DNA of 64,000 bases from an uncultured Verrucomicrobiota bacterium. Its GTDB lineage: Bacteria > Verrucomicrobiota > Verrucomicrobiia > Verrucomicrobiales > Verrucomicrobiaceae. The notes under the pieces are model-generated. The model did not search any database. It was not told the origin of the DNA and worked only from the letters and a program-made list of their open reading frames with translations. Shown here in pieces: positions 1-15,000 of the stretch. The stretch lies in assembly GCA_903838675.1 (NCBI GenBank), contig CAILZI010000126.1:143082-207081 (forward strand), given 5' to 3'. A program made the position numbers and the translations under genes. The first letter of the stretch is position 1, and each line of letters starts with the position of its first letter.

Positions 1-3000
1 TCGAGGATCGCATTTGAGGCCAAATTCACCTGTGAATAGCCGATGAAGGCACCGCTTTGTCCAAATGCCAAAGTGCCGGAATTGACCTGAGTGATGCCGC
101 TGTAAAGGTTCTGCCCGCCGATGCCCAGCACTCCCGTGCTGTTCATGACGATGAAGCCTGAGTTCATGGCCGCATTGAGCTCAAGTCCAATCTGGCCGGG
201 AAGCACGGTGGATGAGGCTGGATTGAAAGTCAGCCCGGAGCTGGCATTCAAGAATCCATTGATGACGGGAATGCTGTTGGCATTGGCCACATTGCTGCTG
301 GAGATGATGCCGCCAATCACTGGAGAACCGCTCGAGGTGGCAGTCGCATTTTGCGAGAGGACGTAATTGCTGCCAGAACCGCTGACGATGGTGGTGCCGG
401 GAGCGATGCCCAGACCACTAACGGGAGTGCCGGGGGCAAGCACAGCACTCGGCGCCGTTGTGAATACAAGAGCAGTGCTACCCAAGGAAGTCGTGGCTGT
501 CAGAGAAGGTAAGGAAGTCGCCACGGTAAGCGTGCCAGAACCGGTCACCACACCAGGGCCGTTGTTGCCGTTGCCACCACCGTCATTGTTAAGGATCAGG
601 CTAGCGATGGTGTTGTTGAAGTTGTTCAGGTTGAGCTGGGCTCCGCCGTTGATGGTCACAGCCGATGAAGTGGCAATCTGGTTGTTCGACTGCAGGACAA
701 CGGCCGCATTGGCAATGGGGAGTGAATCCGTGCCGGTGGTGCCACCGGAAATGGTCAGATTGCCGGCAATGGCAGGATTCGAGGCCGATTTCAGGTTCAA
801 GATCACCCCGTTGACGTAGGTCATGCCAGTGTAGGTATTTGCATTGGCATAGGTGATGGTCGGGGTGTTTCCAGTCGTGCTAAGGCCGTCCAGCACCACG
901 TTGAGAGGGGCGTTGTTGTTCGTGATGACTGAATTGATGGTCAGGGTGTTCCCGCCATTATGGATGTACAGCTCGGTCTGATTAGTGCCAGCAGTCAAGA
1001 TACCTGCGATCGCGGCGGTACCGATGTTGCGCGCATTGTTGTCGAGGCCTGAGAGGATGCCGCCGCTGGTCAGGATCAAGGTGTCCGTCGCATTGGTGAA
1101 ATTCAGCGTGATCCCTGCATTGTTCATGGTCAGGGAATTGAAAGTGGTGGTGCCCGCAGCCAGAGTGACGGAACCGCCCAGGCGCACATTGGTGCTCTGC
1201 AGGGCTGTCCCCGAAGCAATCGTACCCGTGGTGAAAGCGGTGGCATAATTGCCCGCCAGCCGAATGCCCGAGGCGGGGTCATAAGTCGCAAACTCGGCAT
1301 TCGTTCCGCCACCTGCAACGGGATCAATCCCGAGCGCCACGGCCCAGCCTCCCATGATGCCATTGACCAGTGCGGGGGCCGAAGACATGACGATGCGCCC
1401 GTTGTCGCCCACGTTACCGGCAAAGGTCAACGTGGCTCCAGTTCCGGCGGTGCGGGTGATGGTACCGATGTTCAAGGTCGCTGTGCCGTTGACTGGATTG
1501 GCTGCCAGATAGGAGGAGCCACTGGCAAGCGTGATGTTGCCAAACTGGGCCGTGCCGTTTGTGCCGGCACGTGCATTGAAGACAAAACCACCGCCATTGA
1601 GGGTCATGGTCGCGGTGCTCAACAGGCGCGTTGCAGACTGGAGCCCGGTGTCACTCCAAACCAATCCGGCGCGGTTGATGGTGATGCCGGTGGCAGAGGC
1701 AAAAGCGCCCGCATCTTGCAGCACGGTGGAACCGCCTTGCAGCGTCAGTGTCCCGGTCATCGTATTGGCAGACTCGACCGTCCAAGCAGAGCCGCCATCA
1801 CGCACGAGGTTGATTACACCAGTACCACTGCTGATGTTGCCAGCCCAGGTATTGGTCCCACTGATGCCAACGCGAAGGGTAGCCGCAGTTGAGTTCGTGT
1901 TCAAAATTGTGCCGCCCGTGCCAGGCAGTACGCCGGCACTGTTGAGTATGGCCACGGACTGACTGAGGCCATTAAGATCCAAGGTGCCGCCATTGTTGAC
2001 CTGCAACACCTGACCCGAAGGGCCTGAAGTCAGGCTGCCCGCAGTGGGGGCCGTGGTGAAAGGCGAGAACAGAGTCTGTCCGGTGAAAGTCAGAGTGCCC
2101 GTGCCATTGACCGTGCTGGTGGCATTGGCCGAAAGCACCACATGTGTTGCATCCACAAACCCAACCACTTGGGATGATCCTGTAAGACCCGAGCCGGTCA
2201 CCGTATCTCCTATCAGCAGGCCTACGGTCGATGCCACGGTCACAATGGGACTGCCACTGGTGGTGGAGGAGGAGGCAAGCGCCGTGGAGCCGCCGTTCAG
2301 TTTCAGGGTGCCACCGTTGATGGTGGTGTTGCCCAAATAGGTTTCCTGAGCCGAGAGCACCAGCGTCCCTGCATCCGCTTTGGTAAGACCGCCACCGGAC
2401 AGGTAAAGCGATGGGCTGATGGTGAGAGTGCTGCCACTCATTGAGTGGGCGATCAACTCTGTGTTGAAATTGGTGGTGCTCAAGAGAGCACCTGACCCGG
2501 CGCTTGAGGTGATGTTTGCAGTGACAGCGGTCGAAAGGATACCGCCGCTGGCTATGACCAGCCTTGTGCCGGAAGCAAGCGACAGAGTACCGCCAGTGAA
2601 GGTGAATGAATTCAGCGTGTTGGTCGAACTGGCCGTTCCGGTGGTGGTGCCCGTGGTGAAATAGACGTTGGTATTCGCCGTGAGTGCGTCATTCACACGC
2701 TCGGTCGTGGCCAATGCCTGCAAGCCATTTGATGCAGCGAGGCTCGGAGCCGCAAAGCTGAAGGTCGTGCCATTGTCTGCCGAAATGATGGCCCAGGGGA
2801 TGATGCCGCGATTCGTTGTCCCTGCTGCACCGCCTTGTCCTGTCGCACCGGGTGCCGAGGTGAAGATGATATTGCTGACGCCGTTTCCTATAGCGGCAGT
2901 GCCCAGGTTCACGCCCTGAAACAGGACAGTGCCATTGCCACCGCGTGCCAGGCTTGTGTTTTGGAAGACCGTGCCACCCGTGCCGGCTCCCGTGAGGAAA

Positions 3001-6000
3001 ATGGACGAACCACCAGGATTGATGGTCAGGGTCTGTGCCGTTTGTTCCGTCGTCGTAGCGCTGGTGCTGCCTTTGAGGTTGAAGGTGGCACCGCTCAAAG
3101 TCAGAGCACGCGTGTTCAAGCGATTGTTCTGATTGGTTCCCGTGCTGTCCAAATTGAGCGTGGCACCGGGATTGACGGTAATGGTGCCTGCACTGCTGCC
3201 GGAAATAACGCCTGTGCCGCTGACGGTGACTGTGCCGGCATTGACTGTCACGCCACCCGTCATCGTGCTGACACCCGTAAGAGTGAGTGTGTTGCTGCCA
3301 TACTTGGTCAGCAGGGTCGACCCGCTGATTACGCCACTCAGAGTGATGTTCCCGCCGGAGGTATTGATGTTTGAGGCTGATGCAAGGGTGATGTTGCCAG
3401 CATAACTTGCCGCCGTGCCACTGCTGTTGATCAAAGCACCCAAGGTGCTGGCCTGGGCCAGACCTGTGGTCCCGGCACCATTCAGTGTCAGCGCCTCCAG
3501 AGTGTTTGTCACCACAGCACCATTGAGATCCAGCGTGCTGCCGCTGACGACGGCCGTCCCCCCCGTTACGTAAGTCAAGCTGCTGGCTCCCGAGGACGTT
3601 GCATTGGCAGACATCACGAACGTAGTGGCGTTGGTGATGCTGGAGATGACCGCCCCTGCTGGAACGCCAGCACCACTGATCTGCTGGCCCACATAGAGAC
3701 CCGTTGTCGAGGCGACCGTGACGTTCGCGCTTCCGCCACTCAAGGTGGAACTGATGCTTGTTGTGCCAGCCCCACCCAAGGCGCTGGCGTTACCCAGCTT
3801 GAGAATGCCTCCGCTGATGGTCACCCCCCCCGTGAAGGTGTTCACACCATTCAAGATCAGTGTGTCCGATCCCACCTTGCTCCATGCAATGCCAGCCGTG
3901 CCTCCATCCTGGACCACACCGTTGAGGGTGATGTCACCAAAGCCACCGATGGCCGTGGCCAGAGGTGAGGTGGCTGTGCCGATGGAAATGTTCGCCGTCA
4001 CGCTGGCGAGGGTCGAACTGCTGTTGAACAAAGCAGCCGGAGAGGTGCTGTTGCGGAAGATGGGTGAAACACCATTCAAGAAGATATTGCCAGTCACAGC
4101 GGTCTGTCCGTTCAAATCAAGCGCACCATAGGTGTCGGTGTTGACGATGAGATTGGAAGTCGCCGATCCTGTGCTGTTCTGTGAAAGAGTGTAGGCGGTG
4201 TTGCTGACGATGGCCGAGATGTAGGTGCCCACTGGAATATTGGCCCCGGTAACTGACATGCCAACGGCGAGACCGGCAGTGCTCCCCACAGTGACATTCT
4301 GGCTGTTAACTGTGGTGCCTGAATTGATCGTGAGACGGCTAGGATCATAGGTCAGAGTCGTCGTGGTGCCTGCCTGCGTCGCATTGGCGGAGAGAGTGTA
4401 GGTTGTTCCACTGGTAATGGCGGTAATGAAGGAGCCACCTGCAATCCCTGTGCCACTGACAGCCATGCCAATCTGAAGCCCTGCGGTGGAGGCCACCGTC
4501 ACGACATTATTGTTGAGGACCGTGGTCGAGTTCAACGTGGTGGACGTCGGCTGGACAAAACGAGTGATCGTCGTGATACCCGTGGGAAGTGAATTGGCGG
4601 CTGTGATCTGCAGGAACCCGTTCGTGACATTGATGGCTTCCGCATTGGTGCCGCCGCTGCCAAGGATCAAGCTGCCCGTGCCGGTCTTGTTGATGGTATT
4701 CCCTGAAGCACCGGCAACACCGCCGAGCAGGTAAAGAGTGCCGCTGTTAGTGTTCAGTGTGACGGAATCCGAGGTCGTCGCGAAAGCAAGGGCCGGTGTG
4801 ACACCGACCCAGCCGGTGCCGCCCTGGTTGTTGACCGTAAGCGTGGAACCATTTCCCATAAGGAAAGAGCCAGCGGAGCTGGTGCCGAGTGTGCTGTTGA
4901 TGTCGGTTCCCTGGCCGTCGATGGTGGCAGAAGTGGCCGCAGGCAGACTGAAAGACGAGTTGATCTGAGCGGCAAAGGTATTGGCGGCGGTCTGAGTCGT
5001 GTTCAACCAGGCGAGCTGGGAGCTTGGGATGGCCTGAAGATTCGCCGCCGGAGTGGTGACGCCATTGACCCCAGTCGCGAGCGTGTTCGTGTTTGTGTCC
5101 GGACCGCCATAGAGTAGCTGGAAGCCTCCAGCTCCCACTGTGTTGGTTGTTTGAAAAACGATGGTGTGGTAGCCGGCACTCAAGGTAATGACGCCAGTGC
5201 CAGCGGCCGCCAGAGAGGGCCCCTTCGTGCCACCAGTGGTGGTGGTGTTGACGCCCGTGACCACAACTCCGTCAATCACCAGCGTACTCTGATCGCGCTC
5301 GGCGGTCTGGAAGGTGTAACTGCCCCCAGTAGTGATATGGATGAGACCTGTGTAAACCGCCTGGGTTCCGGCCGCGGCGGTGACCACGGGTGGGCGGTTG
5401 TTCATCGCCAAGTCTCCCAATGACTGTCCTGTCAGGACGGCACCTGGAGTCATGGCAGAGCCAAGCACTGAGTTTAGATTGCTGGCACCACCGGAGAAGA
5501 GACGCTCCGTGAGCCCGCCGGAAGTGTAGGTCCCTGGAAGCGAAGTGCCAATGCCGCCGGGAACCGCGCCCACCGGGGAAACGACCAAGGTGCTGTTGTT
5601 GGCAAACGTGTAGGTGCTGGCACCCAGCGGGGTGCTCGTGGTGTTCATAACCGGTGCTGCGCCAATGCTGCCACCGTTCGCAGTGGAGGGAAGAGAGGTG
5701 AAGGAATTGTTGCCGCTGAGGAGGAGCAGTCCAAGCCCCGTGTTAGCAGCAGCCAGCGTAGTTGTGAAGCCGCCTGCGATGGTCAGCGTCGAATTGGCAG
5801 CCGGGGCAAAATTGATGGTGCCTGATGTGCCCAAGCCTGTATAACTACCGCCGGTGAAACGCAGGTTGTAGGAATTGGTGCTCAGCACGTCCAAAGTCTG
5901 GCCCGCGCCAATGGTTAGGGTTCCCATCTGGATGGTGTTGCCCGTATTGGCGGAGACGTTGTTGACGTTGATGTTGAAGGTGGCGCTGGCGGTGTTGGCC

Positions 6001-9000
6001 AAGGCGACGTTGTTACCAAACACAATGGTTCCCAGGTTGGTGACGCCATTGCCGCGCAGATCGAGCATCGCGTTGGCAGAGAGGTTGATGGTGGCAGTCC
6101 CCAGCGGAGTTGCGGATGCGACGCCTGCAGCTGCAATCATCTGCAACACGCCAGCGTTCACATTCACCGCTCCCGCCATGGTGTTGTTGTTCAGCACGCC
6201 TGAACTCGAAACACTCGTGGAAAACGCCAGCGTACCCAGGCCATTTTTGTTAATCGTGGTTCCTGCACCGGAGATCGGCCCGCCGAGTGTCAGCACCGTG
6301 CCCGGCAGCATGACGGTGATGTTGGACACGGCAGGAAGCGTCGTGGCGCCATTGAGCGTCAGATTGCTGGTGCCATCAAAAGTGAAGGCACCCTGCGCAA
6401 CGAATGCGTTGGCGATGACGTTGGTGGAAGCTGAGGAGAGAAGTCTGGTTCCATCCGCAATCGTCAATGTGCCCGTGCCAAGAGGGCCGCTAGTCACCGT
6501 GGAACCCACCACGGAAGGAGTGCTGCTGGCACCGATCATCAGGCCACCAGCATTGAGCGTGACGCCGCCGGTGAAGGTGCTGGCAGTGCTGCTAAGCTGC
6601 AAGACCGCCGCGCTGCCATAGGAAAGACTGCTGGTGGTGCTGCTGTTCGGCTTGTTGGAAAGAGTCAAGGTCACCCCATCCCCCGAAATACCAGTAATCG
6701 TCGTACCGCTGGGGATGTTGGCACCGGTGACCGACTGCCCTACATAGAGACCCGCCGTGCTCGCCACCGTGACGGTGGTGCTACTGCTCGAGTAGGTTGA
6801 ACTCAGGCTGGTATTGGTGCTATTGATGGTCAAACCGGCTGCGGAGGCTCCCTGAACGATAGGTGCGGTGATGTTCAAGGTAGGCTGCAATGGAGCCACG
6901 CTCTGGCCACCGGAGATGATGGGGCTCACTGTGATGGCACGTGTCGAACCGCCCAGATTCAGCGTTCCTACACTGCCATAGTTCAAACTTGCGCTTCCCG
7001 TTGACGTCGCATTGGTCGAAAGAGTGAATGTGGTGCTGTTAAGGATGGAAGAAACCGTGGCACCGCCAGGAATGCCGGCGCCAGTAACCGCCTCGCCCAC
7101 GACAAGGCCGGAGGTACTGCCGACAGTGACGGTGGCACTTCCATTCGTTGTACCCGAAGTCAAAGTCGATCCCAGGTTCGTGTAGGCCAGGCCGACGTTG
7201 GTGCCGGAAGCAGTGGCAGCCGATGAAAGCGTCAGGGTCACACCATCCGCTGCGATGGAAGCAATGGTGGTGCCTGCCACAATGCCAGTGCCGCTTACCG
7301 CAGTGCCCACCACAAGTCCTGCGGTAGTCGAAACCGTCGCAGTGGTGCTGCCGGAGATTGTCGTCGTGTTCAAGGTGCCGCTGCTTAGAAGCGAAGTGGT
7401 GCCAGGATTTTCGGCAACGGCGGTGATGTTGCCGTTCAGCGTGAGCTGCCCGGTGCTGATGCTAAGGGTTGGGGCCGCGCCCCCGCTGTTATTGAAAGCA
7501 ATCCCTCCCAGGGTTTGATTATACCCATTGAGATACAGGTTGCCTCCGCCGTTGAGAGTGACGGTGCCGGTGTTGCTGATCTCGCTGGAGGCATTCAACT
7601 GCACCAGACCAATGTAGATGTTGGTGTTGTCAACATTGCTGCCCGAGATGGTCAGGTTGCCAGGAATCGCTGTGGTGGTTGTACCGTTGGCACCGGGGGT
7701 GGCCAAGATCCAGGTGCCGGAATTGACCCAAGTGCCGCCTGTGTAGGTGTTAACGCCAGAAATCGTGGTCCCCACCTGGCCGGCAGTGGCAACGTTGCCG
7801 TCCAAGACGAGTGAAACTGCGCCGCCTGCACCAGGAGTGGCAACGCCTGCCCCGTTGTTGGTAATGTTGGCAGAAATCGCCGACAAGCGACTGGTGCCGC
7901 CATAAGGCAGGACGTGAATGTAAAGATCTGCCGCCGAACCCGAAGTGCCGCTGGTGAGGTTTCCGTTCGTGATGGCAAGCGTGGTGGGCAGGGTGCTGGT
8001 GTAGGTGCTGGCGAGGGGAATGACTGAAACATTGGTGTCTGCGTTGGCCTGCAATGTGATGGTCGTGCCATTGATCGCAGTCACCGTGCTGCTCATGAAA
8101 GTGGAACCTACGACCAGGCCGGATGGCACCGTCAAAACCGTCACGGTGGGGCTGGCCGTCGAGCTGGAAAGCACGCTGACAGTTCCGGTATTGTTGTTTG
8201 GGTCGGTGTAGCTGAGCACCACCGGATTGGCGGACACATTTGCGTTCGAATTGGCGGAAAGCGTGACGGTGGTTCCGTTGATCGCAGTGACCGTGGCCCC
8301 AAGGAAGAGGGTGGAGCCGACTGTCAGGGTGGCTGGAACGGCAGCAAGGGTCACGACATTGCTGGACGTTGAACTGGTCAGCACGGAGGCCGTGCCCGTG
8401 TTGTCCGCCGTTGGAGAGAGAATCAGACCGCCTCCGGCCAGGGTGAGGGTATTACCACCTAAATTGACGGTGTTTGAACCGCTGGAGCTGAGCACCAGGC
8501 TGTTGAAAGTCCGGTTGCTGCTCAAAGTCTGTGGCAGCGTCAAAGTGGGATTGGCTGCGGTCAGCGTCTGACTGATGGTGAACTGAGTCCCGCTGGTGAT
8601 GGCCGTGACCACCGCCCCGGTAGGAACACCTACTCCAGTCACGGAATCACCCACCGACATGCCTGCGGTGTTTGCCACGGTCAGGAGATTGCCGCCAACC
8701 GACCCTGTCGAAGCCACCGCTGCAAGCGTCAGCCGTATGTTGTCAGTGCTGCCACCGGTGTTTAAGCCGTTGGTGGAATATCCGGCAAAGCCAACCTGGT
8801 TGAGTGCGCCAACGCCACCCACCACACCCGGCGTGCCGTTGATGTAGCTGGCAAACTCACGATCAACAATCGCCCAGCCTGTCTGGCCACTGGCATTTGC
8901 AATGAGACCATTGGTGACAGTAGGCGCGGTGGTGAAGAAAACACGGCTATTGCTGCCGATGAGTCCGGTGATGCTGCGGAACATCATCGTGGCCCTGGAT

Positions 9001-12000
9001 CCAGCAGCCTGGGTCAGGCTGGAAAAAGTCAAATCAGTCGAATTGATCGTCCCCCCGTTCAAAGCGCTCTCAAGGATGTTCTGCCCTTCCGCAATGGTCA
9101 AAGTCCCAAAGGTTTCGGTGGTGGCTGAGGCCTGGCGGTCACGGAATTGGATCATGCCCCCACGCATGGTGATGGGAGCTGTATCATTGATGCGGTTGAG
9201 GATGTTCTGACCGAGCAGCGAGCCATTTTGGATCAGCAGGTTGGAATAGTTGATCTCGATGGCCGAGGTGTTGAGCAGCGTGCCGGAATCTGTCAGCTGC
9301 ACCAGGCCACCCGTCAGGATCGTTGCCCCAGTGTATCCTTGAGCAGAATAAATGTTCCATGTGTTGCCTGCTGAGCTGCCGCGCACAACCTGAACGTTGC
9401 CATTGATCTGGCCGGCCCAGTTTACACTGCCGGCACCAAGCACCAAGGTAGCCTGCCTGGACGCACTGTTGCTCACAGCACCGCCATTTCCTGCCACAAA
9501 AGTGCTACCATCATCGCGAACGTTTCTAGCATAGAAAACACTGCCATTCAGATCCAGCGTACCGCCGTTGTTGATGGAAAGATCGTTGTTGTAGAGAATG
9601 GAACGGCCACCAGAATCCAGCTTGAGGATGCCCTGGTCGATGAAGGTGGTTCCCGAGTAGCTGTTGATGGTGCCAAGCGCCAGAGTACCGGCACCGGATT
9701 TGGTCAGGCCGCCGCTGGTTCCGGCAATGGCGCTGCTGAGGGTGAGAGTACCGGCAGGATTGGTCACAAACACGATCAGCTCCCGGTTGGAGGTCGTCGA
9801 AAGCTGGCCGCCAGTGATGCTGGCGGAGGCCGCCGTGTCAAGGATGCCGCCGCTGTCGATGGTCAGAGTCTGAGGGGAAGTGATGGTCACGCTGCCGTTG
9901 GTGCCCAGCGTCAGAGAGTTGATCGTCAGCGGCGTCACAATCGAACCTGCGCTGGTCAGCGAGACGTTCGTCAGACTGGCGAGCGTGGTAGACAGTTCGG
10001 AGGCGTTCAGTGCACGCAGGTTGTTGGCGCCCGTGGTGGTCCCTAAGGCGACGGAGTCAGATGTGGCAAAGGAAAGGCCGGTGCCTGTGGTGCTAGTGTC
10101 AACAATGGCCCAGGGGACAATGGATTTCTTGGTGGTGCCCGTTCCGCCAGTCTGGCCGATGAAGGTGAACCCGGACGTGGCAGAAGGTCCGACCACCACA
10201 GCGGTGTTTGCCGCTGCAGCATTGCCCAGATTGGTGCCACGGATGAGAAGCGTACCTCCCGCAGCCCTGGCTACTGCAGTGCTCGTGCCAAGGGTGAGTG
10301 TGAGCGATTGGGCGCTGTTGGGGGTCAAAGTGATGATGCTATTGCCCGCGTTGTAGGTGATGGCTCCCAACTGTTCCGTCGTCGCAGCACTGGAATTTCC
10401 ACTGATGAGCAAAGACCCGCCATAGGAAGTCAGCGGGCGTGTGGCGAGCCGGTTGTTGACGTTGGTGGCGCTGTTGTCGAGGGAAAGAATCGCGCCGGAG
10501 TTGATGGTGACCAGGTTAGCCGTGGAGGAATCCGAAGTCGCAAAGGTGATGCCCGTGCCAGTGCCAGTTGCATTGGCGCTGATGGTGAACTGAGTGCTGC
10601 TGGAGATGTTGCTGATGGTGGACCCTGCGGGAATATTGGTGCCGGAGATGGCCATTCCGGGAGCGAGTCCATAGGTGGAGCTGACAGTGACCACATTGCT
10701 GCCACTGGTGGTGGCGCCGCCCCCCACACCGACAGCAAGCAAGAGACCGCTGCTGGTGCCAGTGGCAGTCGTGCTGATGGTGAACTGAGTGCCGCTGGTG
10801 ATGGAGCTGATGGTGGCCCCTGCCGGGATGTTGGTGCCGGTAACGACCATTCCCGGAACGAGTCCGAGGGTTGTGCCGACGGTGACCACGTTACTGCCAT
10901 TGGTGGTCGAGCCGCCAGCCACGGAGCTCACGCTTGCGCCACTGGTCAGAGATCCCGCACCATTCAGGAGGAGCGTGCCTGCGCTGATGACGGTCGCCGT
11001 GCTGTTGGCCCCGGCTGCATAAGTCGTGAGAATGTTGGAAGCATTCACAAAACTGGAGCCCAGCGCAGTCGAAGGCAGTGCGATGGTGAAAATGCCGCCG
11101 TTGATATTTTTGACAGTGGCCCCTGCTGGGATGTTGGCATTGTTGATATTGATGCCGTTGGAAATGGCCAGCCCGCTGTTGACCACGCCCATGTTTTCAG
11201 CAAAAACCGCATTGGCAGTTCCTGCTGCCGAGGCATTGGCAGAAAGTGTGAAATGCGTTGCATCAGTCACGCTGGCCACTGTTGCCCCAGCGGGAATGTT
11301 GGCTCCCACAACAGGCATGCCCACATAAAATCCGCTGGTGGTGCCGGAAGCCAGAGTCACAGCAGTGCTGTTGAGTGTTGTGGTGACGCTGTTAGTGGTC
11401 AGAGCACCGAAAATGGCTGCAGCAGACGCACTCGATATTTTGGCACTACTGGACATGGTGAAATGGGTCGCATCTACAATGCTGGTGATCGTCGGGTTAC
11501 CAGAAAAAACAGTTGATAATCCGCTGACTGACATGCCCACAAAAAGACCTGTCGTTGAACCCGAATTTAAAGTGACCGTGCTACTGCCGACCGTCGTTGT
11601 TGCTGTAGTTGCAAAAGCTTTGTAGGTGGTGGTGGCGAGCGTCGGTTGAAAGACATTGGAGGTGATGTTCCAGGTACCCGTCCCGACCTTGGCAAGGGTC
11701 TCCGTCCCCGGATTTGAATTAAAACTGGTCAGCGATGAGGACAATGTTCCCACCCCGGTGCCATCGGCCGAGAGGTAGAGGACACCGCCAGAGCCTGAGT
11801 TATAACGGATTCCACCCGCGATGTTGAGCTGGCTGCCGGTGTCGACTCCGGCAACCATCGTGCTGCCAGTGCCACTGCTCACATAAACCACTCCATTCAA
11901 GGTGTTGGTGCCTGCACCGGCCAGACTGTGGATCATACCCTTGGAATTGACCCCTGTTGCGCTGGCATTTCCCACGAGTTGGAAGTTTTCAGATATGGTC

Positions 12001-15000
12001 AAACCGCTTGCCCCTCCATTGAGAGCCACCTCCGCCCCCACCGCATTCACCAAAGTGTCAGCGAACCCCGTGCCAAACGCACCGGCATTGTCAACGAGCA
12101 GCGTGCCTTGATTCACGTTCAAAACACCGTTCCAACCAGTCTCGGCCTGGGTCAGCTCCAAAGTACCCATATCAAGCTTCGAGAGACTATTGTAGGCATT
12201 AATGGCAGCCACCCCCCAGGTGAACGGGTTATTGAGAGTTAGCGTGTTGCCATTGCTGACCTCAATGGCGTTGGCGGAGTTGAGGCCGCCGGCATTGAAA
12301 GACTGAAGCACAATGGTTCGGGAAGTACTGAAGGTGCCCGTGGCCCGCAGCCCATTAGCCCCGGTGTTGGCATTGAGCCAGATTTGATTGGAGGGATTGC
12401 CCAGAGCGCCATCATTGGAGACCGCGAGACTGCCTCCCGTGATATTGATCACCGATGTGAGAGACAGCGTTGAATTGTTCGCAGTCAGATTGCCGCCATT
12501 GATCGTGGCCTGATTCAAGCTCAGCGTCGGATTTGCAGCGGTCACATTTTGACTGATCGTGACCTGATTCAAGGTGACCGAAGTCACACTGGAAGTGAGA
12601 TTCTGACTGAGGGTGGCCACATTTACGTTCAGGGTTGGATTCGCCGCAGACACACTTTGACTGAGCGTGACCTTGTCCAAAGTGTATGATGACACATTGG
12701 AAGTGAGATTTTGATTGATCGTGAACTTGTTATTCACAGTGTCGATCGAAGCAATCTTTGACCCCGTGGGGATGCCCGTCCCAGAGACTGGCATGCCCAC
12801 CAACAAACCTGCGATATTGCTACTTGAAGTGCTCAGTATGGCGGTGCCGCTGGTGCCGCTGGCGGTGAAGGGCGTTGCGCTCAGTGCTGTCACCTTTGCC
12901 CCGGTGGGAATGCCCGTCCCAGTGACCGGGGTACCAACCGCCAAGGTGGCGTAACCAGCAGCGCTAATGGTGACAACAGCGCTCCCAGAATTTGCCGCAG
13001 TGGCGTAGCTCGGAGTGGTCAGTGCAGTCACTATTGCTCCGGTGGGAATGCCCACCCCAGAGACTGGCATACCAACCGCCAGGTTGGCGAAGTTGGCATC
13101 GGTCGTGGTCAGCAGATTGGTCCCTGTGTTTGCCGCAACGGTGTAGTTCAATGTGTTCAGTGCAGTCACCGTTGCCCCGGAGGGCATTCCCGTCCCATAG
13201 ACCTGAATGCCTACTGCCAGGTTGGCGTAGCCAGCAGCGGTAGTGGTCAGTACATTGCTGCCCGTGTTCGCTTCTGTGATGAAGTTTGCAATGTTCAGAG
13301 CGGCAATGGTGGCTCCGGCTGGCACACCCGTCCCAGAAATCGACTGGCCCACCAGTAGATTGTTAAAATTGGGAGCATTAAGCGTCAGTGTGTTGGTTCC
13401 TGAAACACCGTAAGTTGTCAGTGTTTGAGTGCCGCCAAAGGTGTTTGAGGCATTCGTTATGAGGAGGGTGCCAGCGCCCGCCTTGATGAGATTGTAATTG
13501 CCCTGAACAATCCCAGAGAGCGTCAAACCCGCATTGGCATTGGAATTGGTGGCGGTGCTGACGGTGAAGGTAGGGGTCCCGACCAGCGTCGTAGCTCCCG
13601 TCACTTGCAGCCCATAGCCATTGTTGTTGGTCACGGTAAGTGTGCCGGTGCCGGCGACGCCGGCCCCCAGAGTCAGCGAGCCAATCTGAGCCGTTTTGTT
13701 GGCCGCGAGGGTGAACAGAGGGGACTGGGAGGTTCCAAGACGGTCGACCACGATGGTGCTGTTGGCTGTGAGGGTCAGGAAATCGTTAAAGGCCAGGTTT
13801 TCTTTTCCTCCCGTACCATAATTGGATCCTGCGGAACTGCCGTCAGAAAGGAGGGACAGCGTGTTGCTGCTAAGGGTGAACGACTTGCCCGACAATGCAT
13901 TGACGCCTTCCACCCTCAAGCCCATGGAAGCCGCTAGCGAAACCGTGCCAGCGAATCCCGTATTGTTTCCACGCAGCGCCACCGTGCCAGACAAGACCAG
14001 CGCATTGCCAGTCTGCTGCGGAGCGGTCGTCGTCGCCGCTGTGGCAGCCACTGTTGTCACCGCATTTTGAATCGTCGATTTTAAAATCAGCGCGGTTGTG
14101 TTGTTGCCTGTGATGTTTCCTGCGATCGCCAGAATGGCTCCAAGGTCGGTTGACGCTGCTCCTGCCGTTGCCGTTGTTTGACCACCGGAAATGGCGTCCA
14201 GGGTCAGGGTAGTATTTGCGGCCAAGGTGATGCCGTTGGTGCTGCTGCCCAGAACGGTGGTGGCTGCATTGACCACAGACTGTATGGTCGAGCTTCCGCT
14301 GACGGTTACCGCGTTGTTAAAAGTAGGTCCAACCCCGGTGGCGGTGGCACCTTTGGAGTCAAGAACCAGGCTGCCATTCATCAGGGAAATACCTGCGGAG
14401 CCAATCGGATTGAAGGCGCCAGAGGCAGTGCTGCCGGTCAAAACCAGCGTGGGCGGTGCACCGGCGGTAGGAGTAAAGGTCAATGCGGCGGTTGTTGAAT
14501 TGGCTGTCTCTGCATTACTCAAGGTGACGGTGCCATTCTCCTGGATGGAGGTGATCACCGTGTTGGCCGCAATTCCAGTCCCGCTCACACCCATGCCGAC
14601 TGACAGCTTCGCCACCGCCGCACTTGTGAGGGTGATTGTATTGCTGCCGGTGCTGGTGGTGACATTGGTGGCACCACTCGTCGTGGTGCCATCCAGGATG
14701 ATTTTCGTCCCTGAATTCAGTGAATTGGCGCTGGTGGTCTGATTGAAGTAAACGCGTCCCGTGCCGGTTTTCACGATGTTCATGGCATTCCCGCCATCAG
14801 AAACCACCCCGTCGAACGCCACGTTGGCATCGGAGGTGATCGTCACTGTCCCCGCCCCGTTGCCAAACGTGGTCGGCGATAAAGTGGTTCCGCCAAAATG
14901 CACGGTTTGCCCGAACCCTGGATCATTGCCCGAAACGGAGGTGAGGCCATCGTCGGCCAAGGAGAGGACCGAGAGCGTTGCATTCGTGTTCAATGTCAGA

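Noticed and set aside
10308..11516. Plus-strand 402-codon open frame, and many like it across 1-16500
   Set aside because: They are antisense to the giant gene. Low-complexity Ala/Gly/Arg or Pro/Val-rich translations without any domain, and nearly all long ones share one register relative to the giant frame.
12700..13450. CRISPR array suggested by regular spacing
   Set aside because: The 138-bp period is protein-coding, in frame, with diverged units and no identical repeat/spacer structure.
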